In this document: piece by piece, positions 57,274 to 64,000 of the stretch
Layout: the number at the start of each line of letters is the position of its first letter
Position numbering within the stretch: position 1 is the stretch's first letter
Notes under the pieces: model-generated
The model's input: the letters and a program-made list of their open reading frames with translations, nothing else
Database searches by the model: none
Told to the model about the DNA's origin: nothing
From: Maricaulis sp.
GTDB lineage: Bacteria; Pseudomonadota; Alphaproteobacteria; Caulobacterales; Maricaulaceae
Reading direction: 5' to 3'
Assembly (NCBI RefSeq): GCF_017643475.1
Contig: NZ_JAEPNI010000001.1
Location: 124,001-188,000, forward strand
DNA length: 64,000 nt
Translations under genes and position numbers: made by a program

Positions 57274-57893
57274 GGATCCACTCCGCCCGGTAGCTTGGCG
57301 TCGGGCGGGCGCACATAAAAGGGCGTCGGCGGACTTTGGTCCTCGCCTGCCTGCCCAGCAACGTCCAGCAGGGCGACGAGATCAAGCTTGCCATCATCGA
57401 GGATATTCTGCCCTTCACACGCCACCAGTGCAGCACCTCCACCGGCCAGAGCGAGCCCGGCCACGCGCGCAGATGCGTCTTCGATTGAGAGCCGCTGTGC
57501 CTCGTCAGCTTCATCGCGCCAGATCTGCAGCACGACCTCCCCGCGCTTGGCGTCATGCACCGTTGCCAGCGGGCGCGTCGCGGACAGGGAATGCGCAATC
57601 ACGGCCAGGTTTGAGATGCCATAGGCCCTAGCGCCGGTCGACAGGGCTAGCCCTCGGGCAAAAGCCACACCGACACGCGTTCCGGCAAATCCACCCGGTC
57701 CGATCGTCACGCCAATGCGCTTGAGTGCACGCGGCTCCATACCCGCCTGCCTCAACGCTTCCTGCGCCATGGGTGCCAGGCGCTCGGCATGGCCGCGCCC
57801 GATTGTCTCGCTCAGGACAATGTCCTGCTGACCGTCAATGCGCAGCGCCACGGAGCATTCCGCTCCGGTCGTATCAAAAACCAGGATGGCCAT
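57270..57893 (-). CDS. tsaB: tRNA threonylcarbamoyladenosine partner protein TsaB
   Basis: TsaB is the inactive-kinase-fold partner of TsaD in t6A37 synthesis. The 207 residues have the N-terminal ILVFDTTGAECSVAL, the HAERLAPMAQEAL helix and IGPGGFAGTRVGVAFARGLA. The N-terminal methionine follows the usual start. It precedes rimI in one operon. Confidence 0.94.
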   Translation of the reverse strand: MAILVFDTTGAECSVALRIDGQQDIVLSETIGRGHAERLAPMAQEALRQAGMEPRALKRIGVTIGPGGFAGTRVGVAFARGLALSTGARAYGISNLAVIAHSLSATRPLATVHDAKRGEVVLQIWRDEADEAQRLSIEDASARVAGLALAGGGAALVACEGQNILDDGKLDLVALLDVAGQAGEDQSPPTPFYVRPPDAKLPGGVDP

Positions 57894-57932
57894 GGCGGCG
57901 GTTTAGAGGAATTCGGTGGCGCCGTCGCCTGC

Positions 57933-58496
57933 CTACTCCACCGCCTCAACGGACTGGATTTCCGGGATGTAGTGCTGGAGCAGGTTCTGGATGCCGGATT
58001 TCAGCGTCATCGTCGAAGACGGACAGCCGGAACACGCCCCACGCATTTTCAGGCGCACAACGCCCGTATCGGCCAAATAGGAGTGGAACAGAATATCACC
58101 ACCATCCTGGGCCACAGCCGGTCGCACCCGCGTATCGATCAGCTCGATGATCTCCTTGACCACTTCCGAGCTCTCACCGTCATAAACCGCGTGACCACTT
58201 TCCTCCTGCGCATCACCCAGGATCGGACGTCCGGACTGAAGCCCGTCCATGATCGCGCCCAGCAGGAAGGGCTTGATGTGGTCCCACTCCACGCCGTCGC
58301 TCTTGGTGATGGCAATGAAGTCCGCGCCCAGGAATACACCCGTTACCCCTTCGATCAGGAAGAGATCGGAGGCAAACGGCGAAACGGCGGCGTCTTCCTC
58401 ATTCTCGAATTCCCGCGATCCAGCTGGCGCGATCTCACGACCGGGCAGGAATTTCATCGTGTTCGGATTGGGTGTGGCTTCGGTCTGGATGAACAT
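57933..58496 (-). CDS. nfuA: Fe-S scaffold/biogenesis protein NfuA-like
   Basis: The 187-residue protein has an N-terminal Nfu domain (MFIQTEATPNPNTMKFLPGR) and a C-terminal NifU-like domain with the cluster-binding GACSGCPSSTMTL. Nfu proteins bind 4Fe-4S clusters and pass them to target enzymes. It is separated from tsaB by 39 bases and is likely in the same transcript. Confidence 0.92.
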   Translation of the reverse strand: MFIQTEATPNPNTMKFLPGREIAPAGSREFENEEDAAVSPFASDLFLIEGVTGVFLGADFIAITKSDGVEWDHIKPFLLGAIMDGLQSGRPILGDAQEESGHAVYDGESSEVVKEIIELIDTRVRPAVAQDGGDILFHSYLADTGVVRLKMRGACSGCPSSTMTLKSGIQNLLQHYIPEIQSVEAVE

Positions 58497-58563
58497 GGCA
58501 GGTCTCCTTGGCCATCACTTGGCGGTAACGGACAAAAACTTCAACCTCAGGAGCTGCAGGGGC

Positions 58564-59040
58564 TCAGGTCAGGGCGTCGATTTCCTCACACGCCATATCC
58601 CCTGGGACGACGGTTACAGGCACATTGCGTTCGGAGAACAAACCCTTGCCTCGTGCCAGCGCAGAAACCAGCGGTCCCGGCCCTTCACTCGAGCGCGACG
58701 CCCCCAGGATCAACAGCGATATTTCCGGATCCTCAAATAGCAGCTCGGACAGGACCTTGGAGCGATCCCCTTCACGCAACAGCAATTCCGGACGCTCGCC
58801 GGTGACGGCTTCCGCATCTTCGGCCATGGATTCCAGCAAGGTCTCGGCTGCGGCCTCGGATTCCCGTTTCGCTGTTTCAGCAACGCCGATCCAGTGATTG
58901 AAGTCGGAAGGTTCATACGCCGCCAGGACAGTGACCTTGGCGCCGGTCTTGAAGGCGCGGCGGGCGGCAAAGTACAGCGCTGTGCGCGCTTCCGGGCTTT
59001 CATCCGCCACGACCAGGAATTTGCGTGTTCGATTTGGCAT
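58564..59040 (-). CDS. Universal stress protein (UspA family)
   Basis: The 158-residue protein has the Usp fold: the N-terminal KFLVVADESPEARTALYFA, then VTVLAAYEPSDFN, and the late ILGASRSSEGPGPLVSALA that resembles the G-x2-G-x9-G loop of ATP-binding members. Its role is uncertain. It is divergent from the next gene and upstream of nfuA at 67 bases. Confidence 0.85.
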   Translation of the reverse strand: MPNRTRKFLVVADESPEARTALYFAARRAFKTGAKVTVLAAYEPSDFNHWIGVAETAKRESEAAAETLLESMAEDAEAVTGERPELLLREGDRSKVLSELLFEDPEISLLILGASRSSEGPGPLVSALARGKGLFSERNVPVTVVPGDMACEEIDALT

Positions 59041-59115
59041 GCCGTACGACTGTGGCGAGTTTCACGCGACTCGTCCAGTAATTGCTGCTAAGTCGCTAGA
59101 AAAGGAGAGGATTCA

Positions 59116-59724
59116 ATGAGCTCTGTGCGGCATCCCGACCGGCGAAATCTGGGCACCCGGCCAACACTGACCTGGCTGGAAGAGAATGCCCTGGTGCAAA
59201 CGCTGGAGGATGGCACGCCCGTTCACAGCTTCGCGCTCGCTGACATCCGCCAGGTGCGCCTGGCAGCGGAAATGGCAGGACAGACCTCCCAGGTCGTATT
59301 GCGCATCACCAATAGCGCTGGCGAGGAGATGGTGTTTGGCTCGATGACCTTTGTCTCGGCGGGTGTGTTCCGGGGTGAATACGAGACGTTCCGCGCCCTG
59401 CTTACCGGATTGCACGAAGCGCTTCTGCCCCACCGGGAACAGGTTGAGTTCGTCGAAGGCCAGTCGATGGCCTTCATGATCACAATGTTCATCCTGGGAG
59501 CCCTCATCGCCGTTATGGGCGTTGTTTTCTTCGTGGTGCTCTTCTTGTTGCAGGAAAATGCCTATGGCCTCTTTCTTGTCCCTGTCACGCTGATGGGTGG
59601 TGGGTTGATGCGCATGTTCTGGCCCCGCGGGCCACAGGCCTATAACCCGGAAAAATACCTGGCCGAGAACCAGTTCGACGCCCCCAGGGCCGAGGCTGGC
59701 ACGGACGACGCTTCTCAGGACTGA
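59116..59724 (+). CDS. Two-helix membrane protein of unknown function
   Basis: No family is recognised. The 202 residues have a soluble N-terminal region (about 1-115) with PVHSFALADIRQVRLAAEMA, suggesting a PH-like fold but not proven. A first hydrophobic helix (about 118-145) and a second (about 150-170) follow, and then a tail. GGAG upstream of ATG 59116 supports the start. The gene overlaps the stop of the convergent TetR by ten bases. Confidence 0.75.
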   Translation: MSSVRHPDRRNLGTRPTLTWLEENALVQTLEDGTPVHSFALADIRQVRLAAEMAGQTSQVVLRITNSAGEEMVFGSMTFVSAGVFRGEYETFRALLTGLHEALLPHREQVEFVEGQSMAFMITMFILGALIAVMGVVFFVVLFLLQENAYGLFLVPVTLMGGGLMRMFWPRGPQAYNPEKYLAENQFDAPRAEAGTDDASQD

Positions 59725-60266
59725 GACAGACCGGTGATCAGCCGGTCCAGCAACCGGCCAACCCGCCGGAAATCCGCTTCACCGCTCTTCGGGAACAGCC
59801 CGGGATAGGCCAGAAACACGGCGTATTCGATAGCGGCCAGATCGCGGGCAGCCTGCGTGTCCATTCCGTTCTCCATTCGGTTGAGCTCGGCAAGGTAATC
59901 CAGCCGGCGATTATCCACCCGCGCCAGCACAACACGCGCCTGATCATCACTTGCCGCCCAGCGCCGGATCTCCGCCTCGACGCGCATGTCCAGCTTCGAC
60001 GTCAACGCGCTGAGCCTGTGACGTCGCTCCAGAGCGCCTTCGCCAGCTGCATCCGCAGCGTCGATCAGGGCTAGAGTGTGACTGTGTTCCCAGTGCTCGA
60101 GCAGGGTCTCGCTGTAGACCTTCTGGTCCGCGAAATGGTGATAGAACGACCCTCGCGTCACCCCCGCACGTTTGCACAGACGGCTTATGCGCAGGCCGGC
60201 CGGCCCTTCGCGCCCCAGCTGGGCCAGCCCGGTCTCCAGCCAGTCTTCACGCGAAATCCTGGTCAT
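59715..60266 (-). CDS. TetR family regulator
   Basis: The 183-residue protein has a TetR helix-turn-helix (SRLCKRAGVTRGSFYHHFADQ) and a helical C-terminal domain. I chose ATG 60266 (MTRISREDWLETG), whose bases overlap the stop of the upstream membrane gene (ATGA); the frame extends 36 codons upstream without family similarity. It is the second gene of an operon with a four-helix membrane protein, and a long palindrome precedes that operon, so autoregulation is likely. Confidence 0.87.
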   Translation of the reverse strand: MTRISREDWLETGLAQLGREGPAGLRISRLCKRAGVTRGSFYHHFADQKVYSETLLEHWEHSHTLALIDAADAAGEGALERRHRLSALTSKLDMRVEAEIRRWAASDDQARVVLARVDNRRLDYLAELNRMENGMDTQAARDLAAIEYAVFLAYPGLFPKSGEADFRRVGRLLDRLITGLSQS

Positions 60267-60637
60267 GCCTGCAACAATCCCGGCATGGCCAACGCGACTA
60301 TCGGAATGAAAAACACAAACTGGGGATGACGGCTCGCCTTGAGCCTGTGACGGGCATTCATGGCAAAATTCCACACTGCGATGGCCGCGGCCAGCCCCAC
60401 CATCACGATGGCCACATCACGCCCGCCCGGGTTCAGCCCGGCATAGGCCAGGCCGATGGCCATCGCGGCCAGGGCGATGGTGACAATGTGCCAGCAGAAA
60501 TAGTGCGTGAACTTGACCAGTGAGTTGATCTCGCCGGTTTCCAGCAGGGGTTTGGCCACCTGTCGGCCCCCCACAAAGAAATGCACCAGTGTTGTCAGGG
60601 CCGCGAGCGCCGCGGCAGCAATCAGCCAGTTATTCAT
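60263..60637 (-). CDS. Four-helix membrane protein of unknown function
   Basis: The 124 residues contain four hydrophobic segments (residues about 3-20, 44-66, 74-92 and 105-122) and no soluble domain. No family is recognised. It is the first gene of an operon with a TetR regulator, whose start overlaps its stop. A GAGGGTGAG stretch just before ATG 60637 is a good ribosome binding site. The operon probably senses or expels a small molecule, but there is no known substrate. Confidence 0.78.
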   Translation of the reverse strand: MNNWLIAAAALAALTTLVHFFVGGRQVAKPLLETGEINSLVKFTHYFCWHIVTIALAAMAIGLAYAGLNPGGRDVAIVMVGLAAAIAVWNFAMNARHRLKASRHPQFVFFIPIVALAMPGLLQA

Positions 60638-60642
60638 CTCAC

Positions 60643-60674
60643 CCTCAAATCATACCATGCGGTATGTTTTGAGG
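60643..60674. promoter_or_regulatory. 32-bp palindromic operator, probably for the TetR operon
   Basis: Arms CCTCAAAtCATACC (60643-60656) and GGTATGtTTTGAGG (60661-60674) pair at 13 of 14 positions around ATGC. It includes a TATGAT -10-like box on the minus strand, five bases upstream of the ribosome binding site. CATACC-N4-GGTATG is a common TetR-type operator core. Confidence 0.75.
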
Positions 60675-60675
60675 T

Positions 60676-60706
60676 AAAAACAATCCGCGCTCAATGGCGC
60701 GGATTG
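60676..60706 (-). terminator. Terminator after the PCuAC gene
   Basis: On the minus strand CAATCCGCGC (60697-60706) pairs with GCGCGGATTG (60681-60690), ten perfect pairs, and five Ts follow. It sits just past the PCuAC stop and directly before the TetR operator. Confidence 0.85.
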
Positions 60707-60713
60707 TCGCAGA

Positions 60714-61268
60714 TCAGTTGTCGGCGGACATGCTCGGTGGCAGGGGGCTGACCTGGAAGCTCACCTCGACCTCGCCTGCACGCTCGAAAACCAGAGTGCC
60801 GGTGGCCGTATCGCCCTCGACCACCGTCGCCAGACCAAACACCATCAGGTGATGGCCCCCCGGGGCGAAAACCATCGTCTCACCGGCCGACACATCCTGA
60901 GGACCGATGGCGCGCATCTGCATCATGCCCTCATCATTCATCGAATGACCGTGCAGCTCGACACGCTCGGCGCCGTCGATACGGGCGCTGAGAAGGCGGT
61001 CCACAGAGCCCGCGCTGAGGGCAAGCGTGAAATAGGCGGCCGTGACATCGCGGCCACCCGGGTGCGGACGCATCCAGGCTTCCTGAACGTCGATGACCGG
61101 CATGACACCATCATCGGCAAGCGGCGGAAGTTCCGCCATCTCGCTCATTTCCCCATGATGCATGTCGCCATGACCCATGGACGCGCTTTCTTCGGTGTCA
61201 GAAGGCGCGCCGCAAGCGGCAACGGACAGGCTGGCCAGCGCGGCCAGCAATACAGACGTCTTGGACAT
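60714..61268 (-). CDS. Copper chaperone PCuAC lipoprotein
   Basis: PCuAC proteins deliver copper to cytochrome oxidase in the periplasm. The 184-residue protein has a lipobox with Cys19 (SLSVAAC) and the family metal ligands VELHGHSMNDEGMMQMRAI and APGGHHLMVFGL. A short N-terminal Met/His stretch (31-44; MGHGDMHHGEMSEM) could add a second copper site. It is one base downstream of trpS on the same strand. Confidence 0.9.
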   Translation of the reverse strand: MSKTSVLLAALASLSVAACGAPSDTEESASMGHGDMHHGEMSEMAELPPLADDGVMPVIDVQEAWMRPHPGGRDVTAAYFTLALSAGSVDRLLSARIDGAERVELHGHSMNDEGMMQMRAIGPQDVSAGETMVFAPGGHHLMVFGLATVVEGDTATGTLVFERAGEVEVSFQVSPLPPSMSADN

Positions 61269-61269
61269 G

Positions 61270-62307
61270 CTATCCCCAGAACCCCATGATTTCCTTGGCT
61301 TCAGTCACGACAGGTGCCGCGATCTTGTTGGCACGTTCGGCACCGGCAGCCAGGATCCGGTCAATCTCGGTCTTGTCCTCGACCAGGCGACGATATTCGT
61401 CGGAGATCGGGGCGAGATACTGCACGGCCACGTCAGCCAGGGCAGGCTTGAAAGCGCCAAAACCCTGACCACCGAACTCGGCGAGGATATCGGCCTTGGT
61501 CTGGCCCGTCAGTGCGGCATAAATGCCAACCAGGTTATTGGCCTCGGGACGATCAGCAAGACCGGCTTCCTCGGATGGGAGCGGTTCGGGATCAGTCTTC
61601 GCCTTCTTGATCTTGCGGGCGATCTTGTCTGCGTCATCGTCCAGATTGATGCGCGAATTATCGGACACATCGGACTTGGACATCTTCGCAGAACCGTCAC
61701 GCAGGGACATGATGCGCGCGCCCGGCCCCTGGATGACCGGCTCGGTCATCGGGAAAATCGCTTCGCCATTGCCGAAATCGCGATTGAAACGCGCGGCGAT
61801 GTCGCGACACAGTTCCAGATGCTGTTTCTGGTCCTCGCCCACCGGGACATGGGTCGCCTTGTAGACCAGGATGTCGGCCGCCTGCAGGACCGGGTAGGTG
61901 AAGAGCCCTACCGAAGCGCGCTCCTTGTCCTTGCCAGCCTTGTCCTTGAACTGGGTCATGCGCTCGAGCCAGCCCAGCCGCGCCACACAATTGAAGATCC
62001 ACGCCAGCTCGGCATGGGCGGGCACTGCGGACTGGGCGAAAATCGCACTCTTTGACGGGTCCACTCCGGACGCGATGTAGGCCGCGGCGGCAGAGCGCAC
62101 AGCGTCCGGCAGGGTGGCCGGGTCGTGCGGCATGGTGACGGCGTGCAAGTCAACAACGCAATAGAAACAGTCCCAGTTTCCATCCTCCTGCAACGACACC
62201 CAGTTCTTCAGGGCACCCAGATAATTGCCAAGGTGCAGGGAACCGGTCGGCTGCATGCCGGAAAGCACGCGTTGCGGGCCAGTGTAATCGGTCGGAGTAG
62301 CACTCAT
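61270..62307 (-). CDS. trpS: Tryptophan-tRNA ligase
   Basis: TrpRS charges tRNA-Trp. The 345-residue class I enzyme has the HxGN signature [11 protein letters not shown] and the KMSKS in [12 protein letters not shown]. Ser/Gly at the N-terminus (LSGMQPTG) is typical. It lies between murJ and the PCuAC gene. Confidence 0.96.
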   Translation of the reverse strand: MSATPTDYTGPQRVLSGMQPTGSLHLGNYLGALKNWVSLQEDGNWDCFYCVVDLHAVTMPHDPATLPDAVRSAAAAYIASGVDPSKSAIFAQSAVPAHAELAWIFNCVARLGWLERMTQFKDKAGKDKERASVGLFTYPVLQAADILVYKATHVPVGEDQKQHLELCRDIAARFNRDFGNGEAIFPMTEPVIQGPGARIMSLRDGSAKMSKSDVSDNSRINLDDDADKIARKIKKAKTDPEPLPSEEAGLADRPEANNLVGIYAALTGQTKADILAEFGGQGFGAFKPALADVAVQYLAPISDEYRRLVEDKTEIDRILAAGAERANKIAAPVVTEAKEIMGFWG

Positions 62308-62386
62308 CGGATAGCCTCGTGTGGACGGAGGAAAACAGGAGCCGCGGTCTTAGCCTTGCGGGCTCCGGGTCTCAAGCGTGTTTGTG

Positions 62387-63931
62387 TCAAGAACGCTTCA
62401 GGGAAGAGGTCACATCGGAAATGCGCAGGGCACCGGTAACGATCGCGGCGATTCCATAAACAACCGCTCCCGCAGCGCTGACAGCGATAACGGCCAGTAG
62501 CGGAACGCCGAAAAAGAGCTGCGTAAGTTCCAGGCTGTAATACTGCGCCGCCCTGAGAGCTAGGCCCATGATGATGGCTGCCGCCAGAATACGCGGAAAG
62601 CGCGACATCAAACGTGCGTCCGGCTTAAACACATCGCGCCTGTGCAACGTCCAAGCCAGCAGCAGCGTATTCACCCAGCCGGCGATCGCAGTGGCGATTG
62701 CCAGGCCGACATAACGCAACGGCGTGCTAAACAGCGCCAGACCCAACGCCAAATTGACGACAACGGAGACGGTCGCGAATTTCATCGGGGTCATCGTGTC
62801 CTGGCGGGCAAAAAAGCCCGGTGCGAGCACCTTTACCAGAACAAACGCGGGCAGTCCGAGCGCAAACGGAACCAGCGCTCTGGCCACCATGATGGTATCG
62901 TTTGAATCAAACCGGGCCCGCTCAAAGAGCGCCCCGACCAAGAATTCCGGCATGGCGAGCAGCGCGGCGGCAGCTGGCAGGGTCAGCGCCATGGAAATCT
63001 CTACCGCCCGGTTCATCGCATTGGACGCACCCTCGTCATCGCCATTACGCAGGCGGGCACTCAGCGTCGGCAACAACACGACACCCATGGCAATACCAAC
63101 CACACCAAGCGGCAACTGGTAGAGACGGTCCGCGAAATAGAGCCAGGATCGGGCGCTAGCCTGGTTAGTCGCGATCGCCGAGGTCACCAGGATATTGATC
63201 TGCGTGACACCTGCCGCCACCGCGCCAGGAATCCCCAGCACAATCAGTTTTCTTACCCCAGGTGTCAGGCGCGGCAGGCGTAGCGCCAACCCGATGCCCA
63301 GCCGCTGCATGGCAGCATAGATCCAGGCCAGCTGGATGACGCCGGAAAGCGTGATGCCCCAGGTCAGATAGTAGGAAAGTTCTCGCCCACGCAGCTCACT
63401 GAAGAACATGATCCCGATCAGTGTCAGGTTCAGCAGAACCGGCGCGGCCGCAGCAACGGCAAACTTGCCGTGCGCATTCAATACCCCGGAAAACATCGCG
63501 CTGAGCGACATCATCAACAGATACGGCATGGTAATCTGCGTAAAGAGCACCGCCGTTTCGAAAATCTCCGGCTGGCCGACAAAACCCGGACCGAGGAAGA
63601 CCATCAGCCACGGCATCGCCAGTTGCGCCGCGACAACAAGGACCAGCATGGCGGTAAACAGGACGGAAGCGACCTGTCGGGCGAACTCCCTCGCCTCATC
63701 CTGGCCATCGCCCTCGAGGCGCTCGGTATAAAGCGGCACGAAGGCCGAGTTGAACGCCCCCTCAGCGAATATCCGCCGGAAGAGATTGGGAAACTGAAAG
63801 GCCTGCAGGAAGGCATCGAGCACCGAACCCGGACCGATAAAGGCCGCGAACATGATCTCGCGGACAAAACCGAGGATCCGGCTGACCATTGTGAAAAGGC
63901 CAACAACTGCAGAGGAGCGCAATAATCTCAT
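62387..63931 (-). CDS. murJ: Lipid II flippase MurJ
   Basis: MurJ flips lipid II across the inner membrane for peptidoglycan synthesis. The 514-residue polytopic protein has the MATE-like N-terminal GLFTMVSRILGFVREIMFAAFIG and the GAFNSAFVPLYTERL segment. About fourteen hydrophobic helices are present. Its ATG is four bases past the stop of an upstream gene only partly in the window, so a shared transcript is likely. In many alphaproteobacteria the preceding gene is glnD and the following one is trpS. Confidence 0.95.
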   Translation of the reverse strand: MRLLRSSAVVGLFTMVSRILGFVREIMFAAFIGPGSVLDAFLQAFQFPNLFRRIFAEGAFNSAFVPLYTERLEGDGQDEAREFARQVASVLFTAMLVLVVAAQLAMPWLMVFLGPGFVGQPEIFETAVLFTQITMPYLLMMSLSAMFSGVLNAHGKFAVAAAAPVLLNLTLIGIMFFSELRGRELSYYLTWGITLSGVIQLAWIYAAMQRLGIGLALRLPRLTPGVRKLIVLGIPGAVAAGVTQINILVTSAIATNQASARSWLYFADRLYQLPLGVVGIAMGVVLLPTLSARLRNGDDEGASNAMNRAVEISMALTLPAAAALLAMPEFLVGALFERARFDSNDTIMVARALVPFALGLPAFVLVKVLAPGFFARQDTMTPMKFATVSVVVNLALGLALFSTPLRYVGLAIATAIAGWVNTLLLAWTLHRRDVFKPDARLMSRFPRILAAAIIMGLALRAAQYYSLELTQLFFGVPLLAVIAVSAAGAVVYGIAAIVTGALRISDVTSSLKRS

Positions 63932-63935
63932 AGGC

Positions 63936-64000
63936 TTACCGCAAGAGACTCGCCGGAGCGCGCGCGATGCCGCGCTGGGCCGCCTGCGCTTCGAGTTGCG
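63936..64000 (-). CDS. 3' end of a gene upstream of murJ (glnD by position)
   Basis: Only 21 codons plus the TAA stop lie in the window, reading QLEAQAAQRGIARAPASLLR. The sequence alone does not identify a family. In many alphaproteobacteria glnD (PII uridylyltransferase) precedes murJ, and this is the only basis for the suggestion. The stop is four bases from the murJ ATG. Confidence 0.4.
   Translation of the reverse strand, partial: QLEAQAAQRGIARAPASLLR

Overview
The window is chromosomal DNA of a GC-rich alphaproteobacterium, most likely a marine, stalked or prosthecate type close to Maricaulis/Hyphomonas in the Caulobacterales-Hyphomonadales group. This placement is an inference. It rests on gene order (gyrB-recF-dnaN-dnaA-rpsT-enoyl-CoA hydratase-mutM-ubiE-ubiB-coaBC-dut, and nfuA-tsaB-rimI-fur-miaB-phoH-ybeY-corC-lnt-XRE-trmB-rimP-nusA-rnpM-infB-rbfA-truB-rpsO-pnp), on a cluster of GANTC (CcrM-type) sites upstream of dnaA, and on many small secreted or membrane proteins typical of that group. 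About 66 protein genes are supported. No rRNA, tRNA, CRISPR array or transposase was recognised.

Region 1 (1-17.7 kb) is the replication-initiation block. On the minus strand, dnaA, dnaN, recF and gyrB lie downstream of rpsT, enoyl-CoA hydratase and mutM. On the plus strand are ubiE, ubiB (ubiquinone), coaC and coaB (coenzyme A, here as two overlapping genes instead of one fused gene) and dut. Accessory genes are interleaved: a retropepsin-like protease, an NTF2-fold secreted protein, a LysE exporter with its TetR regulator, and a CPBP protease. Clear cis signals include a 28-bp TetR-type palindrome, a 30-bp alternating purine-pyrimidine tract upstream of gyrB, a GANTC cluster upstream of dnaA, and intrinsic terminators after dnaA, rpsT and gyrB.

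Region 2 (17.7-24.6 kb) is accessory. A DUF4279 gene lies between the real 3' end of dut and a second dut 3' end that differs only at synonymous positions. Then come a secreted protein with a low-complexity linker, a serine hydrolase, a PIF1-type helicase, a MoeB/ThiF enzyme, two glycine-zipper miniproteins, a metallo-beta-lactamase-fold hydrolase and a secreted SH3 protein.

Region 3 (24.7-33.8 kb) holds fabA-fabB-fabI (unsaturated fatty acid synthesis), a large S9 prolyl oligopeptidase, and a divergent acyltransferase / LytTR pair followed by a beta-barrel porin with a histidine-rich linker.

Region 4 (33.9-58.5 kb) is the long translation/RNA superoperon on the minus strand, broken by plus-strand islets: a serine hydrolase between rbfA and truB, three tandem NTF2-fold proteins between infB and rbfA, and an AAA ATPase with a very AT-rich promoter between trmB and rimP. 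A terminator hairpin lies directly before rimP and looks like a leader attenuator for rimP-nusA. Region 5 (58.5-64 kb) holds a universal stress protein, a self-contained TetR / four-helix membrane protein operon with a 32-bp palindromic operator, a copper chaperone behind trpS, murJ, and the 3' end of a gene that by position may be glnD.
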